64,000 bases of DNA. Origin: Butyrivibrio sp. INlla16. Its GTDB lineage: Bacteria > Bacillota > Clostridia > Lachnospirales > Lachnospiraceae. The stretch covers positions 35,724 to 99,723 of the forward strand of contig NZ_FMYB01000013.1 of the NCBI RefSeq assembly GCF_900104155.1, in the 5' to 3' direction. A model generated the notes under the pieces. The model saw only the letters and a program-made list of their open reading frames with translations, had not been told where the DNA came from and ran no database searches. Shown here one piece after another: positions 45,586 through 54,403 of this stretch; position 1 is the stretch's first letter, and each line of letters begins with the position of its first letter. The position numbers and the translations under genes were made by a program.

Positions 45586-45635
45586 AAAAAAAGCTCCCGT
45601 GAACTCTTTGAAGAGTTTACAGGAGCTTTTTTCGA
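45586..45635. terminator. Bidirectional terminator between the DHHW gene and ptsI
   Basis: A long interrupted stem: AAAAAGCTCC (45588-45597) with GGAGCTTTTT (45622-45631), extended by GTGAACTCT/AGAGTTTAC inside, with T-runs on both strands. It serves the converging DHHW and ptsI genes. Confidence 0.92.
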
Positions 45636-45656
45636 AAGGAGATGTGACCTTGGAGT

Positions 45657-47363
45657 TTATTCCTTTGCAGCCTCTTTAAGTGCTGCAACTATATCTGCCT
45701 CAGTATCCATTGCCATAACCTTGTCTGCAAGAGTGTCTGCTTCGGCCTTACTCCACTTGGAGATGATGCAGCGGGCGGTTAATACAAGAACCGGATTAAC
45801 GCTGTATTCATCAAGACCAAAGGACATAAGGAGCGGAATCATGAGAGGATCTGCAGCGGCTTCACCGCACATTCCAACTGGAATACCTGCCTTTTTACCA
45901 CACTCAATAATATACTTTATTGAGCGGAGTACGGAGGGCTGGAAGGAGGAGTACAGGTAAGCAACCTTGGGATTTCCTCTGTCGACGCTCATCGTGTACT
46001 GCGTGAGGTCGTTGGTTCCGATTGAGAAGAAGTCAGCTTCCTTTGCAAGGAGATCTGCTATGAGAGAAGCAGAGGCTGTCTCTATCATGCAGCCGACTTC
46101 GATATTCTTATCATAATCTATTCCTTCTGATGAAAGGTTATCCTTTATCTCACCAACAAGTGCTTTTACGCTTCTTACCTCGTCAACAGTTGTAACGAGA
46201 GGTACCATGATCTTAACTTTTCCAAAGGCGCTGGCTCTTACAATGGCACGAAGCTGTGTCTTATACATATCCTGGTTTCCAAGACAGTAGCGGACAGCTC
46301 TGTAACCAAGGAAAGGATTCTCTTCCTTCTCAAGTCCAAGATAAGGAATGTCCTTGTCACCGCCTATGTCGAGAGTACGGATGATTACACATTTGCCATC
46401 CATTGTCTGAACAGCTTCCTTATACGCTTCAAATTGCTCATCCTCGGTAGGCAGGTGTGTGTTGTCCATGAAAAGGAACTCTGATCTGAAAAGACCGATT
46501 CCTTCACCGTCACATTCGACAGCTTTCTTCGCATCCTTGGGAGTACCGATGTTGCAGAATAGTTCAAGCTTTGTTCCGTCAGCGTTAACTGTTTCCTTGC
46601 CGATAAAGGTCTTAAGCTCTGACTGCTTACGGATGAATTCCTCACGCTTTAGCATGTATTTTGAAAGAACTTCTCCATCGGGATTTATGAAAACATCACC
46701 TTCGGTTCCATCGATTATAGCGGTATCCTTATCCTTTACCTCATCAACTATTCCGGGAACGGAGAGTACTGCAGGAATCTCAAGGGCTCTGGCAAGGATA
46801 GCGGAGTGGGAGGTCTTACCACCTATCTCCGTGATGATGCCGGTTACATTTTCCTTGACGATCTGTGATGTCATGGAAGGAGTAAGATCCTTGCAGACAA
46901 GAACAGTACCGGGTGCAACTTTGCTGATATCAATATCCTCAATGCCAAGGAGCTTTTTCAGGACGCTTACCTTGACATCGGAGATATCGGAAGCGCGCTG
47001 CTTCATCATCTCATCATCCATCTGTGAAAACATGTTAATAAACATATCGCAGACAGCAGTGAGAGCTGTCTCGGCGCACTGCCCCTGGTCGATCATTTTG
47101 TCCATCTCTCCGGACATGGCGGGATCGGAGATCATTACGGCATGTCCCTGAAGGATTTCTGCTTCCTTGGGACCGATGCGTTTTCTGACATCCTCAGCCA
47201 TTGCGTTAGTTTCTTCTACGAAGTCAGCTATTGCTTTATGAAAACGTTCTTTCTCTGCAGCGGGATCGGCAACCTGCTTTGCCTCAAAAGAAAGATCATG
47301 CTCTATTATGCGGCATATACTGCCGATACCGATTCCTCTGGATGCAGCTATTCCTTTGTACAT
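45657..47363 (-). CDS. ptsI: PTS enzyme I (phosphoenolpyruvate-protein phosphotransferase)
   Basis: 568 residues, typical for enzyme I. N-terminal HPr-binding domain, GGKTSHSAILARALEIPAV with the phosphorylated His, the hinge, and a C-terminal PEP-binding TIM barrel with GIGLFRSEFLFMD, VMVPLVTTVDEVRS-type segment (MVPLVTT), FSIGTNDLTQYTMSVDRG and GMCGEAAADP. It moves phosphate from PEP to HPr. It is the last gene of the fructose operon rather than being paired with ptsH elsewhere. Confidence 0.97.
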   Translation of the reverse strand: MYKGIAASRGIGIGSICRIIEHDLSFEAKQVADPAAEKERFHKAIADFVEETNAMAEDVRKRIGPKEAEILQGHAVMISDPAMSGEMDKMIDQGQCAETALTAVCDMFINMFSQMDDEMMKQRASDISDVKVSVLKKLLGIEDIDISKVAPGTVLVCKDLTPSMTSQIVKENVTGIITEIGGKTSHSAILARALEIPAVLSVPGIVDEVKDKDTAIIDGTEGDVFINPDGEVLSKYMLKREEFIRKQSELKTFIGKETVNADGTKLELFCNIGTPKDAKKAVECDGEGIGLFRSEFLFMDNTHLPTEDEQFEAYKEAVQTMDGKCVIIRTLDIGGDKDIPYLGLEKEENPFLGYRAVRYCLGNQDMYKTQLRAIVRASAFGKVKIMVPLVTTVDEVRSVKALVGEIKDNLSSEGIDYDKNIEVGCMIETASASLIADLLAKEADFFSIGTNDLTQYTMSVDRGNPKVAYLYSSFQPSVLRSIKYIIECGKKAGIPVGMCGEAAADPLMIPLLMSFGLDEYSVNPVLVLTARCIISKWSKAEADTLADKVMAMDTEADIVAALKEAAKE

Positions 47364-47406
47364 TGATGTTTAGTCCTCCATTTTTTCTTTGCCAGGTGAT
47401 TACTTT

Positions 47407-47670
47407 TTAGTCACCCATACCGGATTCAATGAACTCAGAAAGCTCTGCGAGAGCCTTTTCCTCATCGGGACCTTCGCATACAAGCTCAATTTCGGAACCA
47501 CACTTGATGCAAGCGCTCATAAGGAACATAACGCTCTTGCAATCATAGCTGTTGCCGTTAAACATGATTTTTACTGAGCTCTCAAAAGGAGTAGCCTTCT
47601 GTGAAAGAAGACTTGCGGGACGCATGTGCATGCCCTGTTCGTTTTTTACTGTGATGTTCTTTGATACCAT
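47407..47670 (-). CDS. ptsH: HPr phosphocarrier protein
   Basis: 87 residues from ATG 47670 (AAAGGA on the minus strand); an ATG at 47700 has no binding site. His15 lies in GMHMRPAS (usual GxHARPA) and Ser46 in CKSVMFLMS, at exactly the canonical positions, so both phosphorylation sites (EI and HPr kinase) are kept. FLMSACIKCGSEIEL departs from the usual MGVMSLGxxxG-type segment and has two extra Cys. It sits between fruA and ptsI. Confidence 0.95.
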   Translation of the reverse strand: MVSKNITVKNEQGMHMRPASLLSQKATPFESSVKIMFNGNSYDCKSVMFLMSACIKCGSEIELVCEGPDEEKALAELSEFIESGMGD

Positions 47671-47698
47671 AATGTATGTCCTTTCTTTACAAAACCTC

Positions 47699-47727
47699 AT
47701 ACCTTCCCCTAAAAGGGGAAGGCGATA
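47699..47727. repeat. Partial intergenic repeat between fruA and ptsH
   Basis: CCTTCCCC-TAAA-AGGGGAAGG is the stem of the same repeat family found at 12338 and 54225, without the GGCACGAAGTGCC part. It lies in the 66-bp gap of the operon and may act as a processing or stability hairpin. Confidence 0.7.
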
Positions 47728-47736
47728 GAATGAAAA

Positions 47737-49671
47737 TTACTTAGTTACGTCCTTCTTGAGGATTCCAAGCAGCACTGCTGATACTACTGAACCAACAAGG
47801 AGTGCTACAAGATACATTGCTACATTACCTACAACAGGGAATACGAAGATTCCGCCGTGAGGAGCCATAAGTGTGCACTTAAATGCCATTGAGAGAGCGC
47901 CTGCTACAGCTGAACCAACCATAAGGGAAGGAATAACGTGGAGCGGGTCAGCAGCTGCAAACGGGATAGCACCTTCTGTGATAAAGCAAAGACCCATGAT
48001 GAAGTTAACGGGACCGGACTTTCTCTCGCCCTCTGTGAACTTGTTCTTGAAAATAAGTGTTGCAATTGCTATAGCGATAGGAGGAGTCATACCACCAACC
48101 ATAACTGCTGCCATGATCATCCAACCTGTCTGATCTGACTGGCTTGCTGTTGCAAGTGCTGCTGTACCGAATACATAAGCTGCCTTGTTGAGCGGGCCAC
48201 CCATATCTGTTGCCATCATACCTCCGAGTATTGCACCAAGGACTACGATAGAACCGCTGCTCATTCCGTTAAGAACGCCTGTGATCCATGCATTGAGGGC
48301 ACCAACCAGAGGGTTGATAGCGCACATTACAAGACCGATTACCAGGATACCGCAGAGCGGGTAGATGAGAACGGGCTTGATACCTTCAAGCGCAGCCGGA
48401 AGACCATCGGTGATCTTTCTGATTGCAAGTACGATATAACCTGCTGCAAAACCTGCCACGAGAGCTCCAAGGAATGCTGAAGGAATATCACCGCCGGGAG
48501 CTGCAAATGTAGCGCCTGTACTTGCAAGAGCACCGCCTACGAAACCAACTGCAAGACCGGGACGATCCGCTATACTCTGAGCAATGAATCCTGCAAGGAT
48601 AGGAAGCATGAATCCGAATGCTGTTCCACCGATTGACTTAAACCATGCAGCAACAGGAGTGTTGGAACCAAAGTTCGAAGGATCAAGTGAGTAGTCATCC
48701 AAAAGGAATGCAATTGCGATAAGGATACCACCGCCGATAACGAAGGGAAGCATGTGTGATACACCGTTCATAAGGTGCTTGTATGCTTTTCTTCCTGCGC
48801 TTTCATTATCAAGAGAAGCGCTGCTTGTTACTGATCCTGAATGCTGATAAACGGGAGCGTCGCCCTTTACCGCACGTCCGATAAGATCTGAAGAGTGGTG
48901 GATTGCATCGGCTGTTGAAGCCTTGATAACCTTCTTACCATTGAATCTGCCCATCTCAACATTCTTATCTGCTGCGATGATAATAACATCAGCGTCCTTG
49001 ATCTCAGCATCTGTGAGTACATTCTTTGCACCGCCTGAACCATCGGTCTCAACCTTCATTGAAAGCCCCTGGTCCTTTGCTGCCTGCTCGAGAGCTTCAG
49101 CTGCCATATATGTGTGAGCAATACCTGTGGGACATGCTGTTACACCGAGAAGCTTAATTCCTGATGATGTGGTAGCCGGAGCAGCTGCTTCAGCACCGGA
49201 ACTCTTTTTATCACGCGCATCTTCCTGCTTATCAATGAGATCAATGAATTCTTCAGGTGTTTTTGCTTCGATAAGAGAGGATGTGAAAGACTGATCCATG
49301 AGCATTGTCATGAGCTTTGACAGTACCTCGAGATGTGTGTCTGCAGCTCCATCGGGTGCTGCGATCATAAACAGAAGCTTACTGGGCTGGCCGTCGAGTG
49401 ATTTGTAATCTACTCCGGACGGAACAGTAATTGCAACAAGTCCTGCCTTGTTAGCTGCTGCTGTCTTTGCGTGCGGAACAGCGATCCCCATGCCTACCGC
49501 AGTTGAACCCTTTGCTTCTCTGGCAACAATCGCATCCTTGAATGCTGCCTTGTCATTAAGATTGCCTACTTTGTCGTGAAGCGCTACCATCAGGTCGATT
49601 GCGGCATTCTGATCCGCAGCGGTCTGATTTAAGCTTACCCCTTCTTTGCTTAAAAGATCTTTGATTTTCAT
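47737..49671 (-). CDS. fruA: Fructose-specific PTS EIIABC
   Basis: A 644-residue three-domain permease. EIIA (about 1-145) with phospho-His in GIAVPHAKTAA, EIIB (about 170-270) with phospho-Cys in GVTACPTGIAHTYMAAE, and EIIC (about 285-644) with ten or so membrane segments and GGMTPPIAIAIATLIFKNKF and TEGAIPFAAADP. It imports fructose as fructose-1-phosphate. It starts 95 bases after fruK, a gap that holds a small TTGGGG/CCCCAA hairpin (49702-49717). Confidence 0.97.
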   Translation of the reverse strand: MKIKDLLSKEGVSLNQTAADQNAAIDLMVALHDKVGNLNDKAAFKDAIVAREAKGSTAVGMGIAVPHAKTAAANKAGLVAITVPSGVDYKSLDGQPSKLLFMIAAPDGAADTHLEVLSKLMTMLMDQSFTSSLIEAKTPEEFIDLIDKQEDARDKKSSGAEAAAPATTSSGIKLLGVTACPTGIAHTYMAAEALEQAAKDQGLSMKVETDGSGGAKNVLTDAEIKDADVIIIAADKNVEMGRFNGKKVIKASTADAIHHSSDLIGRAVKGDAPVYQHSGSVTSSASLDNESAGRKAYKHLMNGVSHMLPFVIGGGILIAIAFLLDDYSLDPSNFGSNTPVAAWFKSIGGTAFGFMLPILAGFIAQSIADRPGLAVGFVGGALASTGATFAAPGGDIPSAFLGALVAGFAAGYIVLAIRKITDGLPAALEGIKPVLIYPLCGILVIGLVMCAINPLVGALNAWITGVLNGMSSGSIVVLGAILGGMMATDMGGPLNKAAYVFGTAALATASQSDQTGWMIMAAVMVGGMTPPIAIAIATLIFKNKFTEGERKSGPVNFIMGLCFITEGAIPFAAADPLHVIPSLMVGSAVAGALSMAFKCTLMAPHGGIFVFPVVGNVAMYLVALLVGSVVSAVLLGILKKDVTK

Positions 49672-49766
49672 GTTTCTCCCTTTCTATGCGTTAGCATCCT
49701 TGTTGGGGCTTTCCCCAATACATTTGTATTTATATTGACGAAACGTATTTACAGGTTTATGCCTGT

Positions 49767-50672
49767 TTATAATGTTTCGTAAATACTGTTAATCAGCTCG
49801 CCTGTTGCGAGATCGTCGGAAAAGGCTGTTGCGCTTCCGGCTGCGGTTCCCATGTTAAGGGCAACCTTGTAATCCTTTGTTTTCATATATCCTGCGACAA
49901 AACCGGCTACCATTGAATCACCGGCTCCTACGGAGTTCTTAACCTTGCCTTTCGGAACACCGACGCGGAATCTCTGTCCGTCCTCAGTTATAAGCATTGC
50001 GCCATCGCCGGCCATGGATATGAGAACATTTCTTGCGCCCATTTCCTGGAGCTTTTTGGCATGCTCTTCAATTTCGTCATCTGTTTTAAGTACGGTTCCG
50101 AACATCTCACCCAGTTCATGGTTGTTGGGTTTAATAAGGAAAGGATGGTATTTAAGGACATTCATGAGAAGATCCTTTGTTGCATCAACCACGAAGGTGA
50201 CTCCCTTGTCCTTCAATCTGTCCAGAATGATTTCATATACATCGCTTGGAAGAGTGCTTGGAATGCTTCCCGCAAGGATTAGCATATCGCCTTCCTTAAG
50301 CGAATCGAGTTTGCAGAGAAGCTCGTTATAGGCTTCGTCTGTGATAACAGGTCCCTGAGCATTTATTTCTGTTTCCTGCTCGGATTTTATTTTTACGTTA
50401 ATTCTTGAAATTCCATCCTTTAGCATAATGAAATCAGCTAGAATTCCTTTATTCTTGACACTTTCAACTATGGCCTCTCCTGTAAAACCTGCTGCGAAGC
50501 CAAGAGCTGTGTTCTCGATTCCGAGATTCTTTAATATGGTGGAAACATTGATTCCTTTTCCTCCGAAAAAGCAGTCCTCGGAAACTGAACGGTTGGTCAT
50601 TCCCGGATCCAGTGGCTTATCCATTCTGACAATATAGTCAATTGCAGGGTTAAAAGTTACGGTATATATCAT
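49767..50672 (-). CDS. fruK: 1-phosphofructokinase
   Basis: 301 residues of the PfkB family. N-terminal TFNPAIDYIVRMD, the GGKGINVSTILKNLG substrate motif, and the C-terminal catalytic NSVGAGDSMVAGFVAGY with the base Asp. It converts fructose-1-phosphate from FruA to fructose-1,6-bisphosphate. AAGGAGAAG on the minus strand precedes the ATG. It begins 17 bases after fruR. Confidence 0.97.
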   Translation of the reverse strand: MIYTVTFNPAIDYIVRMDKPLDPGMTNRSVSEDCFFGGKGINVSTILKNLGIENTALGFAAGFTGEAIVESVKNKGILADFIMLKDGISRINVKIKSEQETEINAQGPVITDEAYNELLCKLDSLKEGDMLILAGSIPSTLPSDVYEIILDRLKDKGVTFVVDATKDLLMNVLKYHPFLIKPNNHELGEMFGTVLKTDDEIEEHAKKLQEMGARNVLISMAGDGAMLITEDGQRFRVGVPKGKVKNSVGAGDSMVAGFVAGYMKTKDYKVALNMGTAAGSATAFSDDLATGELINSIYETL

Positions 50673-50689
50673 TTGCTTCTCCTTCCTTT

Positions 50690-51439
50690 TCAGTTGATGG
50701 CCTTGATAATGGTCTGATCCTTATATTTTTTGTCAGGCTCTTCATCTGTAATGATGCAGCAGTTCCTTAACTCAGAAAAAGTAACCGAGCTCACAACTCC
50801 GAATTTGGTGTGGTCTGCAAGAATGTAGGAGAGATAGGTGTGCTTTATTGCTTCGGCTTTAACAAGTGCTTCGTCTACATCGGGGGTGGTGAAACCTGCC
50901 TGAACCGAAATGCCGTTTGTTCCCATGAAAGCCTTTGTAAAATGGAATTTTTTCAGTGCTTCCACACAATCGGGACCAATGACTGCTTCGGTAACGGGCT
51001 TTATGCGGCCGCCAATTATCATGGTGGAGAGACCTCTCTCCAAAAGCCTCTTTGCATGAACAACGCCGTTTGTAATGTACTTCGCCTTTTTATTTGTTAT
51101 GTGATCGATTAGATGAAGAGTAGTTGTACCTGAATCGATATAAACAAAATCGTTGTCCTGAATCAGTGAAGCAGCATATTCTGAAATGATGTCTTTTTCT
51201 TCGGTATTACGATGTGATTTCTCGGCAACAGAGGGCTCTGTTGTGGTCACGTCCTTTTTATTTAAAACAGTGGCACCGCCGAAAACCTTAAGAATGCGGC
51301 GCTCCTCGTGAAGAGCATTCAGATCGCGCCTGATTGTAGCCGCTGAAGAATCAAGAGCATCTACAAGCTCCTGAACAGTTGCTGCTTTATGTTCTTCAAT
51401 ATAGGAAACAATTGCTGATCGTCTTTCCTCGGTTAACAT
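50690..51439 (-). CDS. fruR: DeoR-family fructose operon regulator
   Basis: 249 residues: N-terminal DeoR winged HTH (ATVQELVDALDSSAATIRRD then ERRILKVFGGA) and a C-terminal DeoR sensor domain (about 75-230, IDSGTTTLHLIDHI). It is first in the fructose operon and faces phased AATCA repeats upstream, which are the expected operators; fructose-1-phosphate is the usual inducer in this group. AAGGAGA precedes the ATG. Confidence 0.93.
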   Translation of the reverse strand: MLTEERRSAIVSYIEEHKAATVQELVDALDSSAATIRRDLNALHEERRILKVFGGATVLNKKDVTTTEPSVAEKSHRNTEEKDIISEYAASLIQDNDFVYIDSGTTTLHLIDHITNKKAKYITNGVVHAKRLLERGLSTMIIGGRIKPVTEAVIGPDCVEALKKFHFTKAFMGTNGISVQAGFTTPDVDEALVKAEAIKHTYLSYILADHTKFGVVSSVTFSELRNCCIITDEEPDKKYKDQTIIKAIN

Positions 51440-51487
51440 ATGCTAAGTCTCCTTGAAAATTGATGATGGAATGTACCATCTGAGAAA

Positions 51488-51593
51488 AGAATAACATCAA
51501 GAATAATCAAAGTCAATCACATATAATCACGAATGCTCATGATAAATAAACAAAAATAATCAAGAATGATTGTGAATAATCACAAAAAATCAC
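51488..51593. promoter_or_regulatory. fruR promoter and phased FruR operators
   Basis: On the minus strand TTGACT (51516 to 51511), 17-bp spacer, TATTCT (51493 to 51488). AATCA occurs at 51505, 51515 and 51525, exactly 10 bp apart, and again at 51558, 51578 and 51588, with an inverted TGATT at 51567-51571 in the gap. Six direct copies in two helically phased groups fit DeoR-family operators. The second group is placed to act on the divergent HAD gene. Confidence 0.8.
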
Positions 51594-51664
51594 TTATAAG
51601 AAGTCCCGGGAAATGGTATCATTATGAATAGCACTTTTTATAAATAGAAGCGGGGAATGAAAAA

Positions 51665-52315
51665 ATGGACATAAAGGCAGTATTATTCGACCTTGACGGA
51701 ACGCTCATCGATACAGAAAAGTATTATCAGATAGTGTGGCCAAAGACAATTGAACATTTCGGATTTCGCATGACAAGAGAACAGGCGCTGCAGCTTAGAA
51801 GTCTCGGGAGACCCTTTGCTCCCGAACAGTTCAAAAAGTGGTACGGCGATGATTTTGACTATCATGAAGCGCGCGCCTACAGGAAAATTCTCTTTGAGGA
51901 GCTGGCTGCGAAGGAAGGGATAAATCTTAAGCCCGGAGCCAGGGAAATTCTTCAGTTTCTTAAGGAGAGAAATATCCTTATCGCTACAGCAACCGCGACG
52001 GATGAGGAGAGAACCACCAGGTATTTGACTAAAGTGGGACTTCTTTCTTATTTTGATAAGATTTGCTGTGCCACCATGGTTAAAGAGGGAAAGCCTAAGC
52101 CCGACATTTACCTGTATGCCTGTGAACAGGTTGGAGTACCCAAGGAAAACTGTATCGCTGTGGAGGATGCTCCAAACGGAGTAAGGTCAGCAGCTGCGGC
52201 AGGCATTAAAACTGTATATATCCCCGATCAGAACGATGACGAGGAAGAGGTAAAGGGACTTTATTATAAGAAAATGGAGTCACTTTATGAACTAAAAGGC
52301 CTTATAATTAAATAA
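51665..52315 (+). CDS. HAD-IA family phosphatase / beta-phosphoglucomutase-like
   Basis: 216 residues. Motif I LFDLDGTLIDTEK, helical cap about 16-85, motif II IATATATDEE, motif III Lys in EGKPKPDIYLY, motif IV VEDAPNGVRSAAAAG. This resembles beta-phosphoglucomutase and sugar-phosphatase members. It diverges from fruR and shares the phased operator region, so it may remove phosphate from fructose-phosphates. That link is inferred from position only. Confidence 0.85.
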   Translation: MDIKAVLFDLDGTLIDTEKYYQIVWPKTIEHFGFRMTREQALQLRSLGRPFAPEQFKKWYGDDFDYHEARAYRKILFEELAAKEGINLKPGAREILQFLKERNILIATATATDEERTTRYLTKVGLLSYFDKICCATMVKEGKPKPDIYLYACEQVGVPKENCIAVEDAPNGVRSAAAAGIKTVYIPDQNDDEEEVKGLYYKKMESLYELKGLIIK

Positions 52316-52451
52316 AAAGGTTATAGAAAATTAAGAAATCACAGCCCCTTTCTTCCTTTACACAAAAAGTATGATGGCATAAAATAGTAGTATATCCGTG
52401 ATATCTAGCGAAATGAAAGAAAAACTGATTATACAGAAGCGAGGGGTTCTT

Positions 52452-53051
52452 ATGGATCAGGTACTTACAAACGAACAGATGGATACTTTAGGAGAAATTG
52501 CCAACATCAGTATGGGTAATTCCGCGACCACACTCAGCATGATGGTCAATAAAAAGGTGGATATAACCACACCTAATGTTTCCGTGATCAAGCGCAGCGA
52601 GACTCTCGATGATTATGAGAATACCTGCATTTTTGTTCAGATTCACTACGTTAAGGGACTGACCGGCAATAACGTTCTCATTCTCAAGGAGAATGATGTT
52701 AAGGTTATGACGGATCTTATGATGGGTGGAGACGGTACCAACACTAACTGTGAGATAACAGATCTTCATCTTTCCGCAGCTTCGGAGGCCATGAACCAGA
52801 TGATGGGTGCTGCGGCTACGTCTCTTTCTATGATGCTCAGTGTTCCTACTGATATCAGTACTCCTGTTGTCAACAGAATAGATGTCGACAGTGTCAAGAT
52901 TTTTGAAAAGAGTTTTGAAATCGAGTACGATAATTTTGTCAAGATAGCTTTCAAGATGACTATCGAAAATCTCATTGATTCAGTTATGGTTCAGCTATAC
53001 CCTGTTCAGTTTGCCCGCGAGATGTGCGATAAATTTATAGCAAAGGAATAG
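52452..53051 (+). CDS. CheC-like chemotaxis phosphatase domain protein
   Basis: 199 residues from ATG 52452 (GAGGGG five bases upstream; an upstream ATG at 52398 lacks one). Two CheC phosphatase motifs, LGEIANISMGNSATTLSMM and SEAMNQMMGAAATSLSMML, each with the Glu and Asn needed for CheY-P hydrolysis. It matches the N-terminal part of FliY but lacks the FliN (SpoA) domain, so it is CheC-like rather than a switch component. No other chemotaxis or flagellar genes are nearby. Confidence 0.85.
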   Translation: MDQVLTNEQMDTLGEIANISMGNSATTLSMMVNKKVDITTPNVSVIKRSETLDDYENTCIFVQIHYVKGLTGNNVLILKENDVKVMTDLMMGGDGTNTNCEITDLHLSAASEAMNQMMGAAATSLSMMLSVPTDISTPVVNRIDVDSVKIFEKSFEIEYDNFVKIAFKMTIENLIDSVMVQLYPVQFAREMCDKFIAKE

Positions 53052-53089
53052 TGTACTTGTGAAATAAGCACACCGGTAAATCAGCTCAC

Positions 53090-54226
53090 ATGAATAAAGC
53101 AGAAGTATTAGAAATAAGGAAACAATTTACACCCGACAGATGTACTATCGATCACATCTGCGGGTGTTATGTTGATGGCGAAAAATCAAAGCGCCTCGTA
53201 TTTAAAAAAGCATTCGGAAGCATCCCCGATGAGGAGATGTTCAAGTATCTCGATATTTTCAAACACACACTCACAGGAGTATTCGGGAAAAGTCTTATAA
53301 ATCTCGAATTCCCGCTTGACCAGGAAGAGCAGGGAGGAACTCAGGAGTTTTTACTGCGTCTTCGTGATTCCCATCTTGAGGATGACAGTCTTATTGATGA
53401 ATTCTATGACAAGATTATTGCCAATCTTTTTATGGAAGAGAACTATTATATAATCCTCGTTCATGCTGTCTATGATATCCCCGGAATGACAAGGGACGGA
53501 ATAGAGATGGAGGATGCATCGGAGAATATTTACGATTACATTCTCTGCAGTATTTGCCCTGTTAAGCTTTCCAAGGCAGGACTTGGCTATAATGAAAAGA
53601 CCAACGAGATAGAGGACAGATACCGCGACTGGGTTGTGGATGCGCCTTCCAAGGGTTTCCTTTTCCCTGCATTTATTGAGAGAAATGCGGACATCCACAA
53701 CATGCTCTATTTTTCAAAAAAGCCCGAGGACCTTCAGCCCGAGTTTATTCAGGCACTTTTCGGAGGAAGGGCACCTATGTCTGCACCGGAGCAGAAGAAC
53801 CTCTTCCAGGCGCTGGTTGAGGAGACAATTGGGGAAGAGGCCGACTATGATGTGATGAGGAATATTCATGAAAATCTGAACACAATGCTCGAGGATCATG
53901 AGGAGGATGAGGTTCATTTCGAACTTTCAAAGGAAGATGTAAAGCATCTTCTCTCCGATAGCGGTGTTCCGGAGGAGCGAATGGACTACTTTGATCACAA
54001 CTATAAGGAAATAGTCGGAGAGCAGGAGCAGCCGCTTCTTGTAACGAATATTGCAAACACCAGAAAGTTTGATATAGAAGCACCCAATGTAGTCATCAAG
54101 GTTAAGCCCGACAGAGCGGATCTTGTGGAATCCAGAATCATCGACGGCAGGCAGTGCCTTGTAATCGAGGTGGACGACCACATCGAAGTAAACGGGGTAA
54201 ATGTACGCACTTTTATTAAGGAGTAA
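53090..54226 (+). CDS. DUF4317 family protein
   Basis: 378 residues. N-terminus EVLEIRKQFTPDRCTIDHICGCYVD is the DUF4317 signature; the rest is charged, cytoplasmic, with FLFPAFIERNADIHNMLYF in the middle. The family is widespread in clostridia and has no known function. It starts 38 bases after the CheC-like gene and may be co-transcribed with it. Confidence 0.85.
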   Translation: MNKAEVLEIRKQFTPDRCTIDHICGCYVDGEKSKRLVFKKAFGSIPDEEMFKYLDIFKHTLTGVFGKSLINLEFPLDQEEQGGTQEFLLRLRDSHLEDDSLIDEFYDKIIANLFMEENYYIILVHAVYDIPGMTRDGIEMEDASENIYDYILCSICPVKLSKAGLGYNEKTNEIEDRYRDWVVDAPSKGFLFPAFIERNADIHNMLYFSKKPEDLQPEFIQALFGGRAPMSAPEQKNLFQALVEETIGEEADYDVMRNIHENLNTMLEDHEEDEVHFELSKEDVKHLLSDSGVPEERMDYFDHNYKEIVGEQEQPLLVTNIANTRKFDIEAPNVVIKVKPDRADLVESRIIDGRQCLVIEVDDHIEVNGVNVRTFIKE

Positions 54227-54303
54227 AGCCTTCCCCTTGGGGGAGAATAAAACAAAAGCCTTCCCCTTGGGGGGAAGGTGGCACGAAGTGCCGGATGAGG
54301 GGA
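54225..54303 (+). repeat. Two tandem copies of the intergenic repeat
   Basis: AAAGCCTTCCCCTTGGGGGAG at 54225-54245 and a full unit at 54255-54303 (AGCCTTCCCCTTGGGG...GGCACGAAGTGCCGGATGAGGGG). Same family as 614, 12338, 36436 and 47699. It lies between the DUF4317 and ABC exporter genes; no T-run follows directly. Confidence 0.88.
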
Positions 54304-54349
54304 AAATAAAAAACTCACAAATTGTATACAATTTATGTTAAGAATATCA

Positions 54350-54386
54350 TATAATATTATAGAACGCTTCGGCGTTCTAATTTTTT
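54350..54386 (+). promoter_or_regulatory. TATAAT box followed by a UUCG-capped terminator hairpin
   Basis: TATAAT at 54350-54355 without a clear -35. TAGAACGC (54360-54367) and GCGTTCTA (54372-54379) close a TTCG tetraloop, followed by ATTTTTTC. The ABC gene starts at 54404. The hairpin would lie at the very 5' end of a transcript from this -10. Confidence 0.6.
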
Positions 54387-54403
54387 CAGAGGATGGTGAA
54401 TAA

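Noticed and set aside
46459..47151. 230-codon plus-strand frame inside ptsI
   Set aside because: Antisense shadow; ptsI is intact on the minus strand.
52452..53051. FliY flagellar switch protein
   Set aside because: The FliN/SpoA domain is missing and no flagellar genes are nearby, so CheC-like is the safer call.
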